A stretch of 64,000 nucleotides of DNA from Microbacterium helvum. Lineage in GTDB: Bacteria; Actinomycetota; Actinomycetes; Actinomycetales; Microbacteriaceae. This document shows positions 47,455 through 57,307 of this stretch, one piece after another. The stretch is from the NCBI RefSeq assembly GCF_014779795.1, contig NZ_JACXZS010000007.1:186001-250000 (forward strand), given 5' to 3'. The first letter of the stretch is position 1; every line of letters begins with the position of its first letter. Below the pieces are notes generated by a model. The model saw only the letters and a list, made by a program, of their open reading frames with translations, was not told the DNA's origin and made no database searches. Position numbers and translations under genes: made by a program.

Positions 47455-48708
47455 TTACGCGGTGGCCCAGAGCTCGTCGTCGTCGTCGATCGCCGCGTTC
47501 GGGGCGTCGATCGACAGGCCGTGCAGCAGCTCCAGCGCGCCGTGGACGTCGTCCAGGCGACCCTCGACGGCGAGCTCGCGCATGCGCACCGACGGCTTGT
47601 GCAGCAGCACTCCCGCCAGATGCCGGAGCGCCGCCTCGACATCATCGCCGGCTCCGCGCGCACGGGCACGGGCGATCTCGTCGTCGACGACCCTCAGCAC
47701 CTCGCCGCGCAGCGCGGTGATCGCGGGGCCCACCTCACGGTCGGCCGCGAACTCGGTCGCGGCGTCGCCCACGATCGCGCGGGCGTCGGCGTGGGCGCTG
47801 AACTCCTCGAGCGGGGCGTGCAACCGGATCGTCTCCAGGTCGAGCAGCTCGACACCGCCGACCTCGCCGACGGCGGGGTCGACGTTGCGCGGCAGACCGA
47901 GGTCGATGACGAGCACGCGCCGGCCGGGGACGAAGGCGTCGGCGTGCACGACCGCGTCGGCCGTGCAGGTGATGACGACGTCGGCCTGAGCGGCCGCGGC
48001 GGCGAAGTCGGTCACCGGCAGCAGACCGCGCTGCACGGCGAAGCCCTCGGCACGGCCGGAGGGCGAGAAGACGTGGATGTCGCCGGCACCGCGAGCACGC
48101 AGCGCGTCGACGGTGCGGGCGGCATAGCGACCGGTGCCGACCAGGACGATGCGCGCGGCCGACCAGTCGGCGACGCGGCTCGAGGCGAGCTCCAGCGCGA
48201 GGCGCACGAGCGAACGGTGCGCGCCGCGCAGCTGAGTGCGGTTGCGCACGCCGCGGCTCGTGTGCGTGGCCTTCTGGAACAGCCGCTCCAGCTCGCCGCT
48301 GGTCAGCCCGTCCGCGCGGGCCGCATCCAGGGCCCGGCGCACCTGACCCGAGATCTCGTCCTCACCGACGACGACGGACTCCAGACCGCTCGTGACGGCG
48401 AAGAGGTGCGCGGCCGCCGCTGCCCCCTGGTGCACGGCGACGGATGCGCGGAGCAGGTCGGGGTTCACGTCGGAGGCCTCGGCCATCGCCTCGACGACGG
48501 ACTCGACCGCGACGGCCTCGCCACCGGTGAGCGGCTCGTCGATGTCGAGGTAGGCCTCGAAGCGGCTGCACGTGGCGAGCACGACGGCACCCGAGACGAA
48601 CAGCTCGCGCTCGACGAGCGCACGCGTCGCGGTGGGCGCCCCCACCGAGAGACGCTCCAGGATGTCGAGGCTCGCGTTCCGATGGTTCGCGGTCAGACAG
48701 AGGAGCAC
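47455..48708 (-). CDS. hemA: Glutamyl-tRNA reductase
   Basis: 417 residues; reduces glutamyl-tRNA to glutamate-1-semialdehyde, first step of tetrapyrrole synthesis. The catalytic cysteine is in VVLATCSRFEAYLD (TCSR instead of the common TCNR); LESVVVGEDEISGQVR and the NADPH-binding ARIVLVGTGRYAARTV are present. GTG 48708 is 7 bp after TAAGAT; with no Shine-Dalgarno it is probably leaderless. Divergent from hemE through an overlapping promoter. Confidence 0.95.
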   Translation of the reverse strand: MLLCLTANHRNASLDILERLSVGAPTATRALVERELFVSGAVVLATCSRFEAYLDIDEPLTGGEAVAVESVVEAMAEASDVNPDLLRASVAVHQGAAAAAHLFAVTSGLESVVVGEDEISGQVRRALDAARADGLTSGELERLFQKATHTSRGVRNRTQLRGAHRSLVRLALELASSRVADWSAARIVLVGTGRYAARTVDALRARGAGDIHVFSPSGRAEGFAVQRGLLPVTDFAAAAAQADVVITCTADAVVHADAFVPGRRVLVIDLGLPRNVDPAVGEVGGVELLDLETIRLHAPLEEFSAHADARAIVGDAATEFAADREVGPAITALRGEVLRVVDDEIARARARGAGDDVEAALRHLAGVLLHKPSVRMRELAVEGRLDDVHGALELLHGLSIDAPNAAIDDDDELWATA

Positions 48709-48725
48709 GTGCCTAATCTTAACGT
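48709..48725. promoter_or_regulatory. Bidirectional hemA/hemE promoter with overlapping -10 boxes
   Basis: Forward -10 TAATCT (48714-48719) is 6 bp before hemE GTG 48726; reverse -10 TAAGAT (48716-48721) is 7 bp before hemA GTG 48708. The two boxes share four base pairs and neither gene has a Shine-Dalgarno, so both transcripts would start at or next to their GTG. Only one polymerase can open the site at a time. Confidence 0.6.
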
Positions 48726-49784
48726 GTGACGTTGCATGACTCTCACCCTTCCGTCGTTCAGAGAAACGATCCCCCCGCGCTGATACGCGCACTGCGCGGT
48801 GATCGGCCGGCCACGACGCCGGTCTGGTTCATGCGGCAGGCCGGGCGTTCTCTGCCGGAGTACCGAGAGCTGCGCGTGGGCACCGACATGCTGGACGCGT
48901 GCCTGAACCCCGAGCTGGCCAGTGAGATCACGCTGCAGCCGGTGCGCCGTCACGGCGTGGACGCGGGCATCTTCTTCAGCGACATCGTGATCCCGGTGCG
49001 CCTGTCGGGCGTCGACGTCCGCATCGTCGCAGGACGCGGTCCCGTGCTCGACGACCCGGTCCGCACCGCCGCCGACGTCGCCGCGCTGCCGCCGCTCGAC
49101 CCGGCGGCCCTCGCGCCGATCCGCGAGGCCGTCGCTCTCACCGTGGCGCAGCTCGGCGCCACTCCGCTCATCGGCTTCGCGGGCGCCCCCTACACGCTCG
49201 CCTCCTACCTCGTCGAGGGCGGCCCCTCGAAGGAGCAGCTCAAGACCCGCGCGCTCATGCACTCCGATCCCGAGACGTGGACCGCGCTGCTGACGTGGTG
49301 CGCGGGCATCACCGGCGCCTTCCTCGCCGCCCAGATCGAGGCGGGCGCGTCGGCGGGCCAGCTGTTCGACTCGTGGGCAGGCTCGCTCAGCCTGGCCGAC
49401 TACACCGCACATGTGGCGCCGTTCTCGACGCTCGCGCTCGACGCCGTGCGAGAGCTCGACGTGCCGCTCATCCACTTCGGCGTCGGCACCGGCGAGCTGC
49501 TCGCGGCGATGCGCGACGTCGGCGTCGACGCGGTCGGCGTCGACTGGCGCCTGCCGCTAGACGAAGCCGTGCGCCGTGTGGGACCCGACGTCACCGTGCA
49601 GGGCAACATCGATCCCGCGCTGCTGCGCGCGCCGTGGCCGGTGCTCGAAGCTCACCTCGTCGACGTGCTGCGGCGCGGTCAGGCTGCGCGAGCGCACGTG
49701 CTGAACCTCGGCCATGGCGTGCCGCCCGACACCGACCCGACCGTCCTCACCCGCATCGTGGAGTTCGTGCACGCGCATGCCTGA
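48726..49784 (+). CDS. hemE: Uroporphyrinogen decarboxylase
   Basis: 352 residues; converts uroporphyrinogen III to coproporphyrinogen III. Signatures [16 protein letters not shown] (N-terminal) and [17 protein letters not shown] are intact, as are IFFSDIVIP and [10 protein letters not shown]. The GTG is placed by the leaderless -10. The 3' end overlaps hemY by 8 bp. Confidence 0.96.
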   Translation: MTLHDSHPSVVQRNDPPALIRALRGDRPATTPVWFMRQAGRSLPEYRELRVGTDMLDACLNPELASEITLQPVRRHGVDAGIFFSDIVIPVRLSGVDVRIVAGRGPVLDDPVRTAADVAALPPLDPAALAPIREAVALTVAQLGATPLIGFAGAPYTLASYLVEGGPSKEQLKTRALMHSDPETWTALLTWCAGITGAFLAAQIEAGASAGQLFDSWAGSLSLADYTAHVAPFSTLALDAVRELDVPLIHFGVGTGELLAAMRDVGVDAVGVDWRLPLDEAVRRVGPDVTVQGNIDPALLRAPWPVLEAHLVDVLRRGQAARAHVLNLGHGVPPDTDPTVLTRIVEFVHAHA

Positions 49785-51033
49785 CCACTCCGGCCGCTTC
49801 TCGATCGTCGGCGGCGGCGTGGGCGGCCTCGTCGTGGCTCGTCGACTGGCGGCATCGGGCGCCGAGGTGACGGTGTTCGAGGCATCCGATCGTCTCGGCG
49901 GCACCGTCGCCCGTCACGAGGTCGCCGGGATCGGACTGGATGCCGCCGCCGAGAGCTTCGCCGTCCGCGGCGGCGTCGTGGCGGCCCTGCTCGAGGAGCT
50001 CGGCCTGCAGGACGACATCGTGGCGCCGGCGCCGGGACCGGCCTGGCTGCAGCCGATGTCGGGAGACCCGCTGCCGCTGCCGGCGACGGCGCTGTTGGGC
50101 ATCCCCGCCGATCCGCTGGCGGACGACGTCGTGCGCGTCGTCGGCGGCACCGCGGCCGCGCGCGCCGTCGAACTCGACGCGCGCGCCGTCGAGGGCGTGC
50201 CGGGCACCCTCGGCGCGCTCGTGCGGGCGCGGTACGGCGACGCGGTGCTCGATCGCCTCGTCGCCCCCGTCGTCCACGGCGTGCACTCGCAGCACCCCGA
50301 CGAGCTGCCCGTCGCCCGAGCCCACCCGGGTCTCGCCGACGCCGTGCGCGAAGCCGGTTCGCTGGGCGCCGCCGTCGCCCGGCTTCGCGCGGCCGCTCCC
50401 CCGGGCGCGGCTGTGGCGGGCATCCGCGGCGGCCTCCACCGGATCGTGCCGGCCCTCGCCGACGACCTCGCCCGACGGGGCGGGGACGTGCGGTTCAACG
50501 CGCACATCGACGACCTGTCGCGCCTGGACGGCACCGTGGTCGTCGCGGCGCCCGGAGTGGCCGCGCCCGCCCCGCCCGGTCGCCGCATCGACCTCATCAC
50601 GCTCGTCGTCGAACAGGACGAACTGGATGCCGCCCCCCGCGGCACCGGCCTGCTCGTGGCCGCGGGCGCACCGCTGGGCGCCCGCGCGCTCACGCACGCC
50701 ACGGCGAAATGGGAATGGCTGCGCCAAGCGGCCGGCGGGCGCCACGTGATCCGGCTCTCGTACGACCGGACGCCGTCCGACCCGGTGGCCGCGGCACGCG
50801 CCGATGCCGAGACGCTGCTGGGCGTCCGGCTGCCGACCGTGGTCGGCGCGGCGCACGTCTGGTGGATGCGGCCGGGTGCGGCCTCCATTCCTCCCCCGGG
50901 CGTGACGCTCGTCGGCGAGACGGTCGCGGGCTCGGGGCTCGCGGGCATCGTGGCGCATGCCGAGCGGACGGCGTCGGACCTGCTCCGACCCCACCTGGTC
51001 GTTGAGCGAGCGGAGCGAGACGAAACGCAGTGA
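49777..51033 (+). CDS. hemY: Protoporphyrinogen/coproporphyrinogen III oxidase (CgoX type)
   Basis: 418-residue FAD enzyme. Dinucleotide site [20 protein letters not shown], then [12 protein letters not shown], and C-terminal [18 protein letters not shown]. In this Gram-positive-type pathway it most likely oxidises coproporphyrinogen to coproporphyrin. The last dozen codons ([11 protein letters not shown]) are read from an intergenic repeat, so the native end is probably near DLLRPHL. ATG 49777 overlaps hemE. Confidence 0.92.
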   Translation: MPDHSGRFSIVGGGVGGLVVARRLAASGAEVTVFEASDRLGGTVARHEVAGIGLDAAAESFAVRGGVVAALLEELGLQDDIVAPAPGPAWLQPMSGDPLPLPATALLGIPADPLADDVVRVVGGTAAARAVELDARAVEGVPGTLGALVRARYGDAVLDRLVAPVVHGVHSQHPDELPVARAHPGLADAVREAGSLGAAVARLRAAAPPGAAVAGIRGGLHRIVPALADDLARRGGDVRFNAHIDDLSRLDGTVVVAAPGVAAPAPPGRRIDLITLVVEQDELDAAPRGTGLLVAAGAPLGARALTHATAKWEWLRQAAGGRHVIRLSYDRTPSDPVAAARADAETLLGVRLPTVVGAAHVWWMRPGAASIPPPGVTLVGETVAGSGLAGIVAHAERTASDLLRPHLVVERAERDETQ

Positions 51034-51135
51034 GCCGCCCGTCGGACGCACCACGCGCGCGACTCGGCGAAGCGAGTTCTCGAGAGCGGCTCACCGCGTT
51101 TCGTCTTCGCTCGTTCCTCGCTCCGCTCAACGACC
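50997..51135. repeat. 139-bp inverted-repeat (MITE-like) element between hemY and hemQ
   Basis: Imperfect terminal inverted repeats of about 42-50 bp. Both ends read inward GGTCGTTGAGCG, then GGAGCGAG...GACGAAACGC(A/G)GTGAGCCGC; the right copy has an 8-base insertion. No ORF of its own. I recall similar GTTGAGCGAG/GACGAAACGC repeats across Microbacteriaceae intergenic regions. Its left end supplies the hemY stop and C-terminal codons. Confidence 0.75.
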
Positions 51136-51253
51136 GGGATAGATAGAGGCCTCCGCGGGCCACGGGAGGGGTAAGCGCCCCGCGGTGCGACAGGGATGGA
51201 TGCGGGCTCCCTGGGCGGGGAGCGCGCCCAGCCACGCGTGAAAAGATGGAGGC

Positions 51254-51937
51254 ATGACGGACGCCCCGGCCCAGACCTCCCCTGACACCCTCGGCTACAC
51301 CCTGTGGGCCGTGTTCCGGCGAGACCCTGCGCGTCCGGCGCCGGCAGGCGATCTGGCCGCCGCGGTGGCCGAGGTCGAGGCCTCGGGGGTCGTCGTGCGC
51401 GGGTTCTACGACGTATCGGGTCTGCGCGCCGACGCCGACCTGATGATCTGGCTCGCCGGCGTGGGCGTCGCCCCCGAGGTGCTGCAGGCGGCGCTGCGGA
51501 CGCTCCGCCGCGCCGAGCCGCTCGCGAGCCTGCTGCCGGTGTGGAACGTCATGGGCGTGCACCGCGACGCCGAGTTCACCGCCAGCCACCTGCCCGCGTT
51601 CATGCGCGACAAGGACCCCGAGGCGTGGCTGACCGTCTACCCGTTCGTGCGCTCGTACGACTGGTACATCCTGCCCGACGACGAGCGCCGGCAGATGCTC
51701 GCCGACCACGGTCGCAAGGGCGCCGCTCACCGGTCGGTGCTGAGCAACACCGTTGCGTCGTTCGCGCTCGGCGACTACGAGTGGATCCTCGCCCTGGAGG
51801 CCCCCGAGCTCGTCGACCTCGTCGACCTGATGCGCGACCTGCGCCAGACCGAGGCCCGCCGCCACGTGCGCGAAGAGGTGCCGTTCTTCACCGGACGCCG
51901 TATCGGCCTCGACGAGATCGCCGAGGTGCTGGCGTGA
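51254..51937 (+). CDS. hemQ: Coproheme decarboxylase (HemQ/ChdC)
   Basis: 227 residues of the chlorite-dismutase fold; peroxide-dependent decarboxylation of Fe-coproporphyrin to heme b, final step of the coproporphyrin pathway. LTVYPFVRSYDWY carries the catalytic Tyr region, and MLADHGRKGAAH the heme-ligand His region. ATG 51254 has GGAGG at 51248-51252. The stop overlaps hemC by 4 bp. Its presence fixes the pathway type. Confidence 0.94.
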   Translation: MTDAPAQTSPDTLGYTLWAVFRRDPARPAPAGDLAAAVAEVEASGVVVRGFYDVSGLRADADLMIWLAGVGVAPEVLQAALRTLRRAEPLASLLPVWNVMGVHRDAEFTASHLPAFMRDKDPEAWLTVYPFVRSYDWYILPDDERRQMLADHGRKGAAHRSVLSNTVASFALGDYEWILALEAPELVDLVDLMRDLRQTEARRHVREEVPFFTGRRIGLDEIAEVLA

Positions 51938-52845
51938 CCACGCTGCGCATCGGCACCCGCGGCAGCAAGCTCGCGCTCGCCCAGACCGGCATGTTCGCCG
52001 ACGACCTCGCCGACGCCACCGGCGTCACGACCGAGATCGTGACGATCACCACCGACGGTGACCGCTCGAACGAGCCGCTGTCGCGCGCCGGCGGCACCGG
52101 ACTGTTCACCGGCGCACTGCGCGACGCGCTCGAGGCCGACGAGTGCGATGTGATCGTCCACTCGCTGAAGGACCTGCCCACCGCGCCCCACGAGCGACTC
52201 GTCGTGGCCGCGATCCCGGCGCGCGAAGACCCGCGCGACGCGCTCGTCGCCCGTGACGGACTCACCCTCGATCAGCTGCCGGACGGCGCCCGCGTGGGCA
52301 CCGGCTCGCCCCGTCGCATGGCGCAGCTGCGCGCACGTCGCCCCGGCCTCGAGGTCGTCGACATCCGCGGCAACGTCGACACCCGGCTCGGCAAGGTCAC
52401 GAGCGGAGAGCTGGATGCCGTCATCCTGGCGGCCGCCGGCCTGCGCCGTCTCGGTCGCGCCGAGGTCGTGACCGAGTTCCTCGACGCCGACGCGTGGCCC
52501 ACGGCCCCCGGCCAGGGCGCCCTCGCGATCGAGGTGCGCCGCGGCGACGAAGACCTCGTCCACGCCCTCGACCACGCCGAGACCCGTGCCGCAGTGGAGG
52601 CTGAGCGGGAGGTGCTCGCCCTGCTCGAAGCCGGCTGCTCGGCACCCGTCGGCGCCCGTGCGGTCGTCGATGCCGGGCTCCTGCTCCTGTCGGCGAGCGT
52701 CTACAGCCTCGACGGCACCACCATCCTCACGTCGTCGCACGCCGCCGCATGGCCCGACGCCGATGCCCCGCGCGACGTCGCGGGCGCGGTCGCGCGCGAG
52801 CTGCTCGCCGCCGGCGCCGCCGGCCTCACCGGAGAACGCCCGTGA
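51934..52845 (+). CDS. hemC: Hydroxymethylbilane synthase (porphobilinogen deaminase)
   Basis: 303 residues; polymerises four porphobilinogens. [14 protein letters not shown] at the N-terminus, [31 protein letters not shown], and the dipyrromethane-cofactor cysteine in [14 protein letters not shown] 51934 overlaps the hemQ stop (GTGA) and its own stop overlaps hemB. Confidence 0.96.
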   Translation: MTTLRIGTRGSKLALAQTGMFADDLADATGVTTEIVTITTDGDRSNEPLSRAGGTGLFTGALRDALEADECDVIVHSLKDLPTAPHERLVVAAIPAREDPRDALVARDGLTLDQLPDGARVGTGSPRRMAQLRARRPGLEVVDIRGNVDTRLGKVTSGELDAVILAAAGLRRLGRAEVVTEFLDADAWPTAPGQGALAIEVRRGDEDLVHALDHAETRAAVEAEREVLALLEAGCSAPVGARAVVDAGLLLLSASVYSLDGTTILTSSHAAAWPDADAPRDVAGAVARELLAAGAAGLTGERP

Positions 52846-53843
52846 TCGATCGATCCCTTTCTGCGGGGGCCGGCCCCCTCACCCCCCGGCCTCGACGCCT
52901 GCGCGCGACACCTGCCATGCGACGCCTCGTCGCCGAGACCCGGCTGCACGCCGCCGAGCTGATCCTCCCCGTCTTCGTGCGCGAGGGCAGCGGGGCTCCG
53001 GTCCCGATCTCGTCGATGCCCGGTGTCGTGCAGCACACCACGGACTCGCTCAAGGGAGTGGTGGCGGATGCCGCGGCCGCCGGCATCGGCGGCATCATGC
53101 TGTTCGGCGTTCCCGAGCACAAGGACGCCGTGGGCTCCGGCGCGACCGATCCGGACGGCATCCTGAACGTCGCGACCCGCATCGCGGTCGCCGAGGCGGG
53201 CGACGCGCTCGTCGTGCAGACCGACCTGTGCCTCGACGAGTTCACCGATCACGGCCACTGCGGCGTGCTCGACGCGAACGGCTACGTCGACAACGACGCC
53301 ACCCTGGAGCGCTACCGCGAGATGGGCGTGGCGCAGGCAGAGGCGGGCTCGCACCTGCTGGGCCTGTCGGGCATGATGGACGGTCAGGTCGCCGCGGTGC
53401 GCGACGCGCTCGACGACGCCGGCTTCGCGAACACCCCGATCCTGGCGTATGCCGCGAAGTACGCGTCCGCCTTCTACGGCCCGTTCCGCGAGGCCGTGCA
53501 GTCCTCGCTCGTGGGCGATCGCCGCACCTACCAGCAGGACCCGGCGAACCGCCGCGAGGGCGCGCGCGAGCTCGATCTCGATCTCGCCGAGGGCGCCGAC
53601 ATCGTCATGGTCAAGCCCGCGATGAGCTATCTGGACGTGCTGGCGGATGCTGCGGCATCCAGTCCCGTCCCGGTGTGGGCGTACCAGGTGTCGGGCGAGT
53701 ACGCCATGATCGAGGCCGCCGCCGCGCACGGCTGGATCGACCGCCGCCGTGCGATCGAGGAATCGGTGGTGAGCATCCGCCGGGCCGGTGCCGACGCCGT
53801 GCTGACGTACTGGGCCCTGGAGCTAGCGGAGTGGATCCGATGA
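52842..53843 (+). CDS. hemB: Delta-aminolevulinic acid dehydratase (porphobilinogen synthase)
   Basis: 333 residues; condenses two ALA molecules. Metal region [21 protein letters not shown] and the Schiff-base lysines in [13 protein letters not shown] and [13 protein letters not shown] are intact. GTG 52842 overlaps the hemC stop; the ATG of hemL overlaps its stop. hemD, usually fused to or next to hemC, is absent here. Confidence 0.96.
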   Translation: MIDRSLSAGAGPLTPRPRRLRATPAMRRLVAETRLHAAELILPVFVREGSGAPVPISSMPGVVQHTTDSLKGVVADAAAAGIGGIMLFGVPEHKDAVGSGATDPDGILNVATRIAVAEAGDALVVQTDLCLDEFTDHGHCGVLDANGYVDNDATLERYREMGVAQAEAGSHLLGLSGMMDGQVAAVRDALDDAGFANTPILAYAAKYASAFYGPFREAVQSSLVGDRRTYQQDPANRREGARELDLDLAEGADIVMVKPAMSYLDVLADAAASSPVPVWAYQVSGEYAMIEAAAAHGWIDRRRAIEESVVSIRRAGADAVLTYWALELAEWIR

Positions 53844-55153
53844 CGACGAATCAGCAGGAGTTCGACCGCGCCCGCGGTGCGATGCCCGGAGGAGTGAACT
53901 CGCCGGTGCGCGCGTTCGGCTCGGTCGCCGAGACGCCGCGGTTCTTCGTGTCGGCGTCGGGCCCGTACGTCACCGACGTCGAAGGGCGCGAGTACGTCGA
54001 CCTCGTCGGGTCGTGGGGCCCGGCGATCCTCGGCCACGCGCACCCCGCCGTCGTGAAGGCGGTTCAGGATGCCGCCGGCCGAGGTCTCGGCTTCGGTGCC
54101 AGCACTCCGGGCGAGACCGAGCTGGCCGAGCTCATCGCCGCCCGCGTCACCCGCGATGGCTCACACCCCGTCGAGCGTGTCCGGCTGGTGTCGACCGGCA
54201 CCGAGGCGACGATGACCGCCATCCGCCTCGCGCGGGGCGCGACCGGCCGTGACCTCGTCGTGAAGTTCGCCGGGCACTACCACGGCCACTCCGACGGACT
54301 GCTGGCAGAGGCGGGTTCGGGCGTCGCGACCCTGGCGATGCCAGGCTCCGCCGGTGTTCCCGCGGCCATCGCAGCGCAGACGCTCGTCATCCCCTACAAC
54401 GACCTCGGGGCGGTTCGCGAGGTGTTCGCGGCGCGCGGCGACGAGATCGCCGCGGTGATCGTCGAGGCCGCACCGGCCAACATGGGCATCGTGCCGCCCG
54501 CGCACGGCTTCAACGCCGCTCTCGCCGACATCGCGCACGCACACGGCGCACTGCTGATCCTCGACGAGGTGCTCACCGGCTTCCGCGTCGGGCCCGCAGG
54601 CTGGTACGGCATCGATCCCGTGCCGTTCGCCCCCGATCTGATCACGTTCGGCAAGGTGGTCGGAGGCGGGCTGCCGCTCGCCGCGATCGGCGGTCCGGCC
54701 GCGCTCATGGAGCTGCTGGCTCCGCTCGGACCGGTGTACCAGGCCGGCACGCTGAGCGGCAACCCGCTCGCCGTCGCCGCCGGGCGCGCGACGCTCGATC
54801 ACCTCGACTCCGCCGCCTATGCCCGCCTCGACGCCGCGTCGACGGCGATCGCGGAGGCCGCAGCATCCGCCCTCTCCGCAGCGGGCGTCACCCATGTGCT
54901 GCAGCGCTCGGGCAACCTCTTCTCGATCCAGTTCGCGGCCGAGGCGCCGACGGACTACGACACCGTGAAGGCACAGCAGGCGTTCCGCTACCCGCCGTTC
55001 TTCCGCTCGATGCTCGCGCAGGGCGTATCGCTGCCGCCGTCGGTGTTCGAGGCGTGGTTCGTGTCGGCGTCGCACGACGACGAGGCCGTGTCGCGCATCG
55101 TCGCGGCGCTGCCGGCCGCCGCCCGTGCCGCCGCGGAGGCGACCCCGGGCTGA
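53840..55153 (+). CDS. hemL: Glutamate-1-semialdehyde 2,1-aminomutase
   Basis: 437 residues, PLP enzyme making 5-aminolevulinate. [10 protein letters not shown] at the N-terminus, [44 protein letters not shown], and the PLP lysine in [21 protein letters not shown] 53840 overlaps the hemB stop by 4 bp. Last gene of the forward heme operon; only a weak 6-bp hairpin (55161-55176) follows. Confidence 0.96.
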   Translation: MTTNQQEFDRARGAMPGGVNSPVRAFGSVAETPRFFVSASGPYVTDVEGREYVDLVGSWGPAILGHAHPAVVKAVQDAAGRGLGFGASTPGETELAELIAARVTRDGSHPVERVRLVSTGTEATMTAIRLARGATGRDLVVKFAGHYHGHSDGLLAEAGSGVATLAMPGSAGVPAAIAAQTLVIPYNDLGAVREVFAARGDEIAAVIVEAAPANMGIVPPAHGFNAALADIAHAHGALLILDEVLTGFRVGPAGWYGIDPVPFAPDLITFGKVVGGGLPLAAIGGPAALMELLAPLGPVYQAGTLSGNPLAVAAGRATLDHLDSAAYARLDAASTAIAEAAASALSAAGVTHVLQRSGNLFSIQFAAEAPTDYDTVKAQQAFRYPPFFRSMLAQGVSLPPSVFEAWFVSASHDDEAVSRIVAALPAAARAAAEATPG

Positions 55154-55218
55154 GCCCGGATCATCCGCGAGGATGACGGCGACAGGGCGGGATCACTCTC
55201 TCGCCGGACGCGCCACGG

Positions 55219-55236
55219 CGGTGCCGCACGGCACCG
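55219..55236 (+). promoter_or_regulatory. Hairpin abutting the ribosome-binding site of the ABC ATPase gene
   Basis: CGGTGCCG (55219-55226) pairs with CGGCACCG (55229-55236). The Shine-Dalgarno GGAGG begins 2 bp after it (55238-55242) and ATG is 55244. It may be a repressor operator in DNA or affect translation start in RNA. Confidence 0.35.
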
Positions 55237-55243
55237 TGGAGGC

Positions 55244-55942
55244 ATGAGTTCTTTCGTGATCGAGGCCACCGGCCTCGAGAAGTCGTTCGGCACCACGCGC
55301 GCGCTGGCGGGGGTCTCGCTCGCGGTGCGGGCCGGCGAGTCGGTCGCCATCATGGGCGCGTCGGGTTCGGGCAAGACGACACTGCTGCACTGCCTCGCCG
55401 GCATCACCCTCCCCGACGCGGGGACGGTGACGTTCCAGGGCCGTGCCGGGCGCGTCCAGGTGAACGCGCTGAGCGAGCGGGATCGCTCGCAGCTGCGCCG
55501 GGAGGAGTTCGGGTTCGTGTTCCAGCAGGGGCTGCTGATCCCCGAGCTCACGGCCATCGAGAACGTCGCCCTCGCGCTCATGCTGAACGGCATGTCGCGC
55601 CGCGAGGCGACATCGCACGCGGCGGGCTGGCTCGACGCGCTGGGCCTGGGCGGGATGCACGACCGCCGCATCGGACAGCTCTCCGGCGGCCAGGCGCAGC
55701 GCGTGGCGATCGCCCGCGCGCAGGTGACGGGTGCCGCCGTCGTCTTCGCGGACGAGCCGACGGGCGCGCTGGACTCCACGACCTCGGCCGAGGTGATCGG
55801 CGCACTGCTGCACTCCACGACCGGTCAGGGCCGCACCCTCGTCATGGTCACCCACGACGCCGACGTCGCCGGCCGCTGCTCGCGCATCATCGAGGTGCGC
55901 GACGGGCGCATCGTCGGCGAGCGCGTCGGAGCGGCGGCATGA
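55244..55942 (+). CDS. ABC transporter ATP-binding protein (LolD/MacB type)
   Basis: 232 residues. Walker A GASGSGKTT, signature LSGGQAQRVAIAR, Walker B VVFADEPTGALD, H-loop VTHD. This subtype pairs with FtsX/MacB permeases and acts in lipoprotein release, peptide or antibiotic efflux rather than import. Overlaps its permease by 4 bp. No regulator or two-component system adjoins. Confidence 0.93.
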   Translation: MSSFVIEATGLEKSFGTTRALAGVSLAVRAGESVAIMGASGSGKTTLLHCLAGITLPDAGTVTFQGRAGRVQVNALSERDRSQLRREEFGFVFQQGLLIPELTAIENVALALMLNGMSRREATSHAAGWLDALGLGGMHDRRIGQLSGGQAQRVAIARAQVTGAAVVFADEPTGALDSTTSAEVIGALLHSTTGQGRTLVMVTHDADVAGRCSRIIEVRDGRIVGERVGAAA

Positions 55943-57264
55943 TCGCGCGCGTCGCGTGGCTGCTCGCCCGGCCCGGCGCGTCGGGCACGGCGACTCTGGT
56001 GCTGCCCGCCACCGCGTTCGCGATCGTGACGGCGCTGCTGCTCACGGTGCTCGGCGGCGCCCAGTCGTTCTGGACCTGGAGCGACGACATCGCGTTCAGC
56101 TACCAGCTGCTCGCCGTCGTCGCGCTCGTGCTGCTCGTGGTGCCCCTGGCCTCGCTGGGAGGCGCGGCGGCGCGGCTGTCGGCGCGACGTCGCGACGACC
56201 GGCTCGCGACGCTGCGCCTGCTCGGCGCCACCCCGGCGACGGTCTCGGCGCTGGCCGTGCTCGAATCGACTGTGCTCGCGCTCGGCGGAGCGATCGCAGG
56301 GGTCGCCGGCTACTTCGCGATCGTGCCGGCTCTCGCCCTCGTGCCGTTCCGAGGCGAACCGCTCGGCATCGACGGGGTCGTGCTCGGGCTGCCGGTGATC
56401 GCGGCCGTCGTGATCGGCATCGCGATGCTCGCCGCCATGAGCGCGGTGCTCGGCCTGCGGCAGGTCGTCATCTCGCCCCTGGGCGTGCGCACCCGCCAGG
56501 ACGCGCCGAAGCTGTCGTGGGTGCGTGCGGGCATCGCCGTGGCGGTGGTCGTCGTGTCGTTCGGCCTCATGAGCGTGCTGCAGGTCGCCGGCAGCGCGAT
56601 GGTGATCATCGCGTTCCTCGCCGCGGCGTTCGGCGGGACCCTCGCGGTGCTGAACCTCGTAGGCCCGTGGGTCCTCCGCCTGGTCGCGCAGCGGCAGGCG
56701 CGGCGGGCCGCGCGCCCCGCGAAGCTGCTCGCCGCCCGCGCCGTCCTGGAGTCGCCGAAAGCGGCCTGGCGGCAGGTGTCAGGGGTTGCGATGACGAGCT
56801 TCATGGCCGTGTTCGCGGGCGTCGGGGTCGCGCTCGTGGACCTCACGACCGGGAGCGGCGGACTGGACCCCGAGGGCGCGCAGCTGTTCGCCGACATCCG
56901 CACCGGGGTGCTCATCACGGTGGTCGGCTCGTTCCTGATGGTGGCGTGCTCGGTGGGAGTCAACCAGGCAGCAGGAATCCTCGACCGGCGGGATCTGTAC
57001 CGCTCGCTCGACATGCTCGGAATGCCGGAGCGCACGATGGATGCCGCACGCCGGCGCGCGGTCATGTCGCCGCTGCGGATCACCGCGATCGGCTCAGCGG
57101 TGATCGCGGCCATCGTGATGCTGCCGCTCACCGGCGTCACCCTGCTCGTCCAGCCGCTCGCGCTCATCGTGATCGCCGCGGTGCTCGCGGCGGGAATCGG
57201 CGTGGTGGCGCTGGGGCTCGTCCTGACCAGGCCGTTGCTGCACCGCGCCGCAACGGAGGTCTGA
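55939..57264 (+). CDS. FtsX-like ABC transporter permease
   Basis: 441 residues with about eight hydrophobic segments in two FtsX-like blocks (LVVPLASLGGAAARLSARRRDDRLATLRLLGATPATVSALAV near the N-terminus, and the C-terminal LYRSLDMLGMPERTMDAARRRAV repeat of the same pattern). Resembles actinobacterial export permeases of the bacitracin/lantibiotic class. Substrate unknown. Coupled to the ATPase. Confidence 0.88.
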   Translation: MIARVAWLLARPGASGTATLVLPATAFAIVTALLLTVLGGAQSFWTWSDDIAFSYQLLAVVALVLLVVPLASLGGAAARLSARRRDDRLATLRLLGATPATVSALAVLESTVLALGGAIAGVAGYFAIVPALALVPFRGEPLGIDGVVLGLPVIAAVVIGIAMLAAMSAVLGLRQVVISPLGVRTRQDAPKLSWVRAGIAVAVVVVSFGLMSVLQVAGSAMVIIAFLAAAFGGTLAVLNLVGPWVLRLVAQRQARRAARPAKLLAARAVLESPKAAWRQVSGVAMTSFMAVFAGVGVALVDLTTGSGGLDPEGAQLFADIRTGVLITVVGSFLMVACSVGVNQAAGILDRRDLYRSLDMLGMPERTMDAARRRAVMSPLRITAIGSAVIAAIVMLPLTGVTLLVQPLALIVIAAVLAAGIGVVALGLVLTRPLLHRAATEV

Positions 57265-57307
57265 GCGTCGCGCAGCCGGGCTCGGCACGGCTCATTAGGG
57301 TGAAGCC

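Noticed and set aside
50997..51135. Insertion sequence or CRISPR-like array
   Set aside because: Only one inverted pair, no transposase, no regularly spaced direct repeats.
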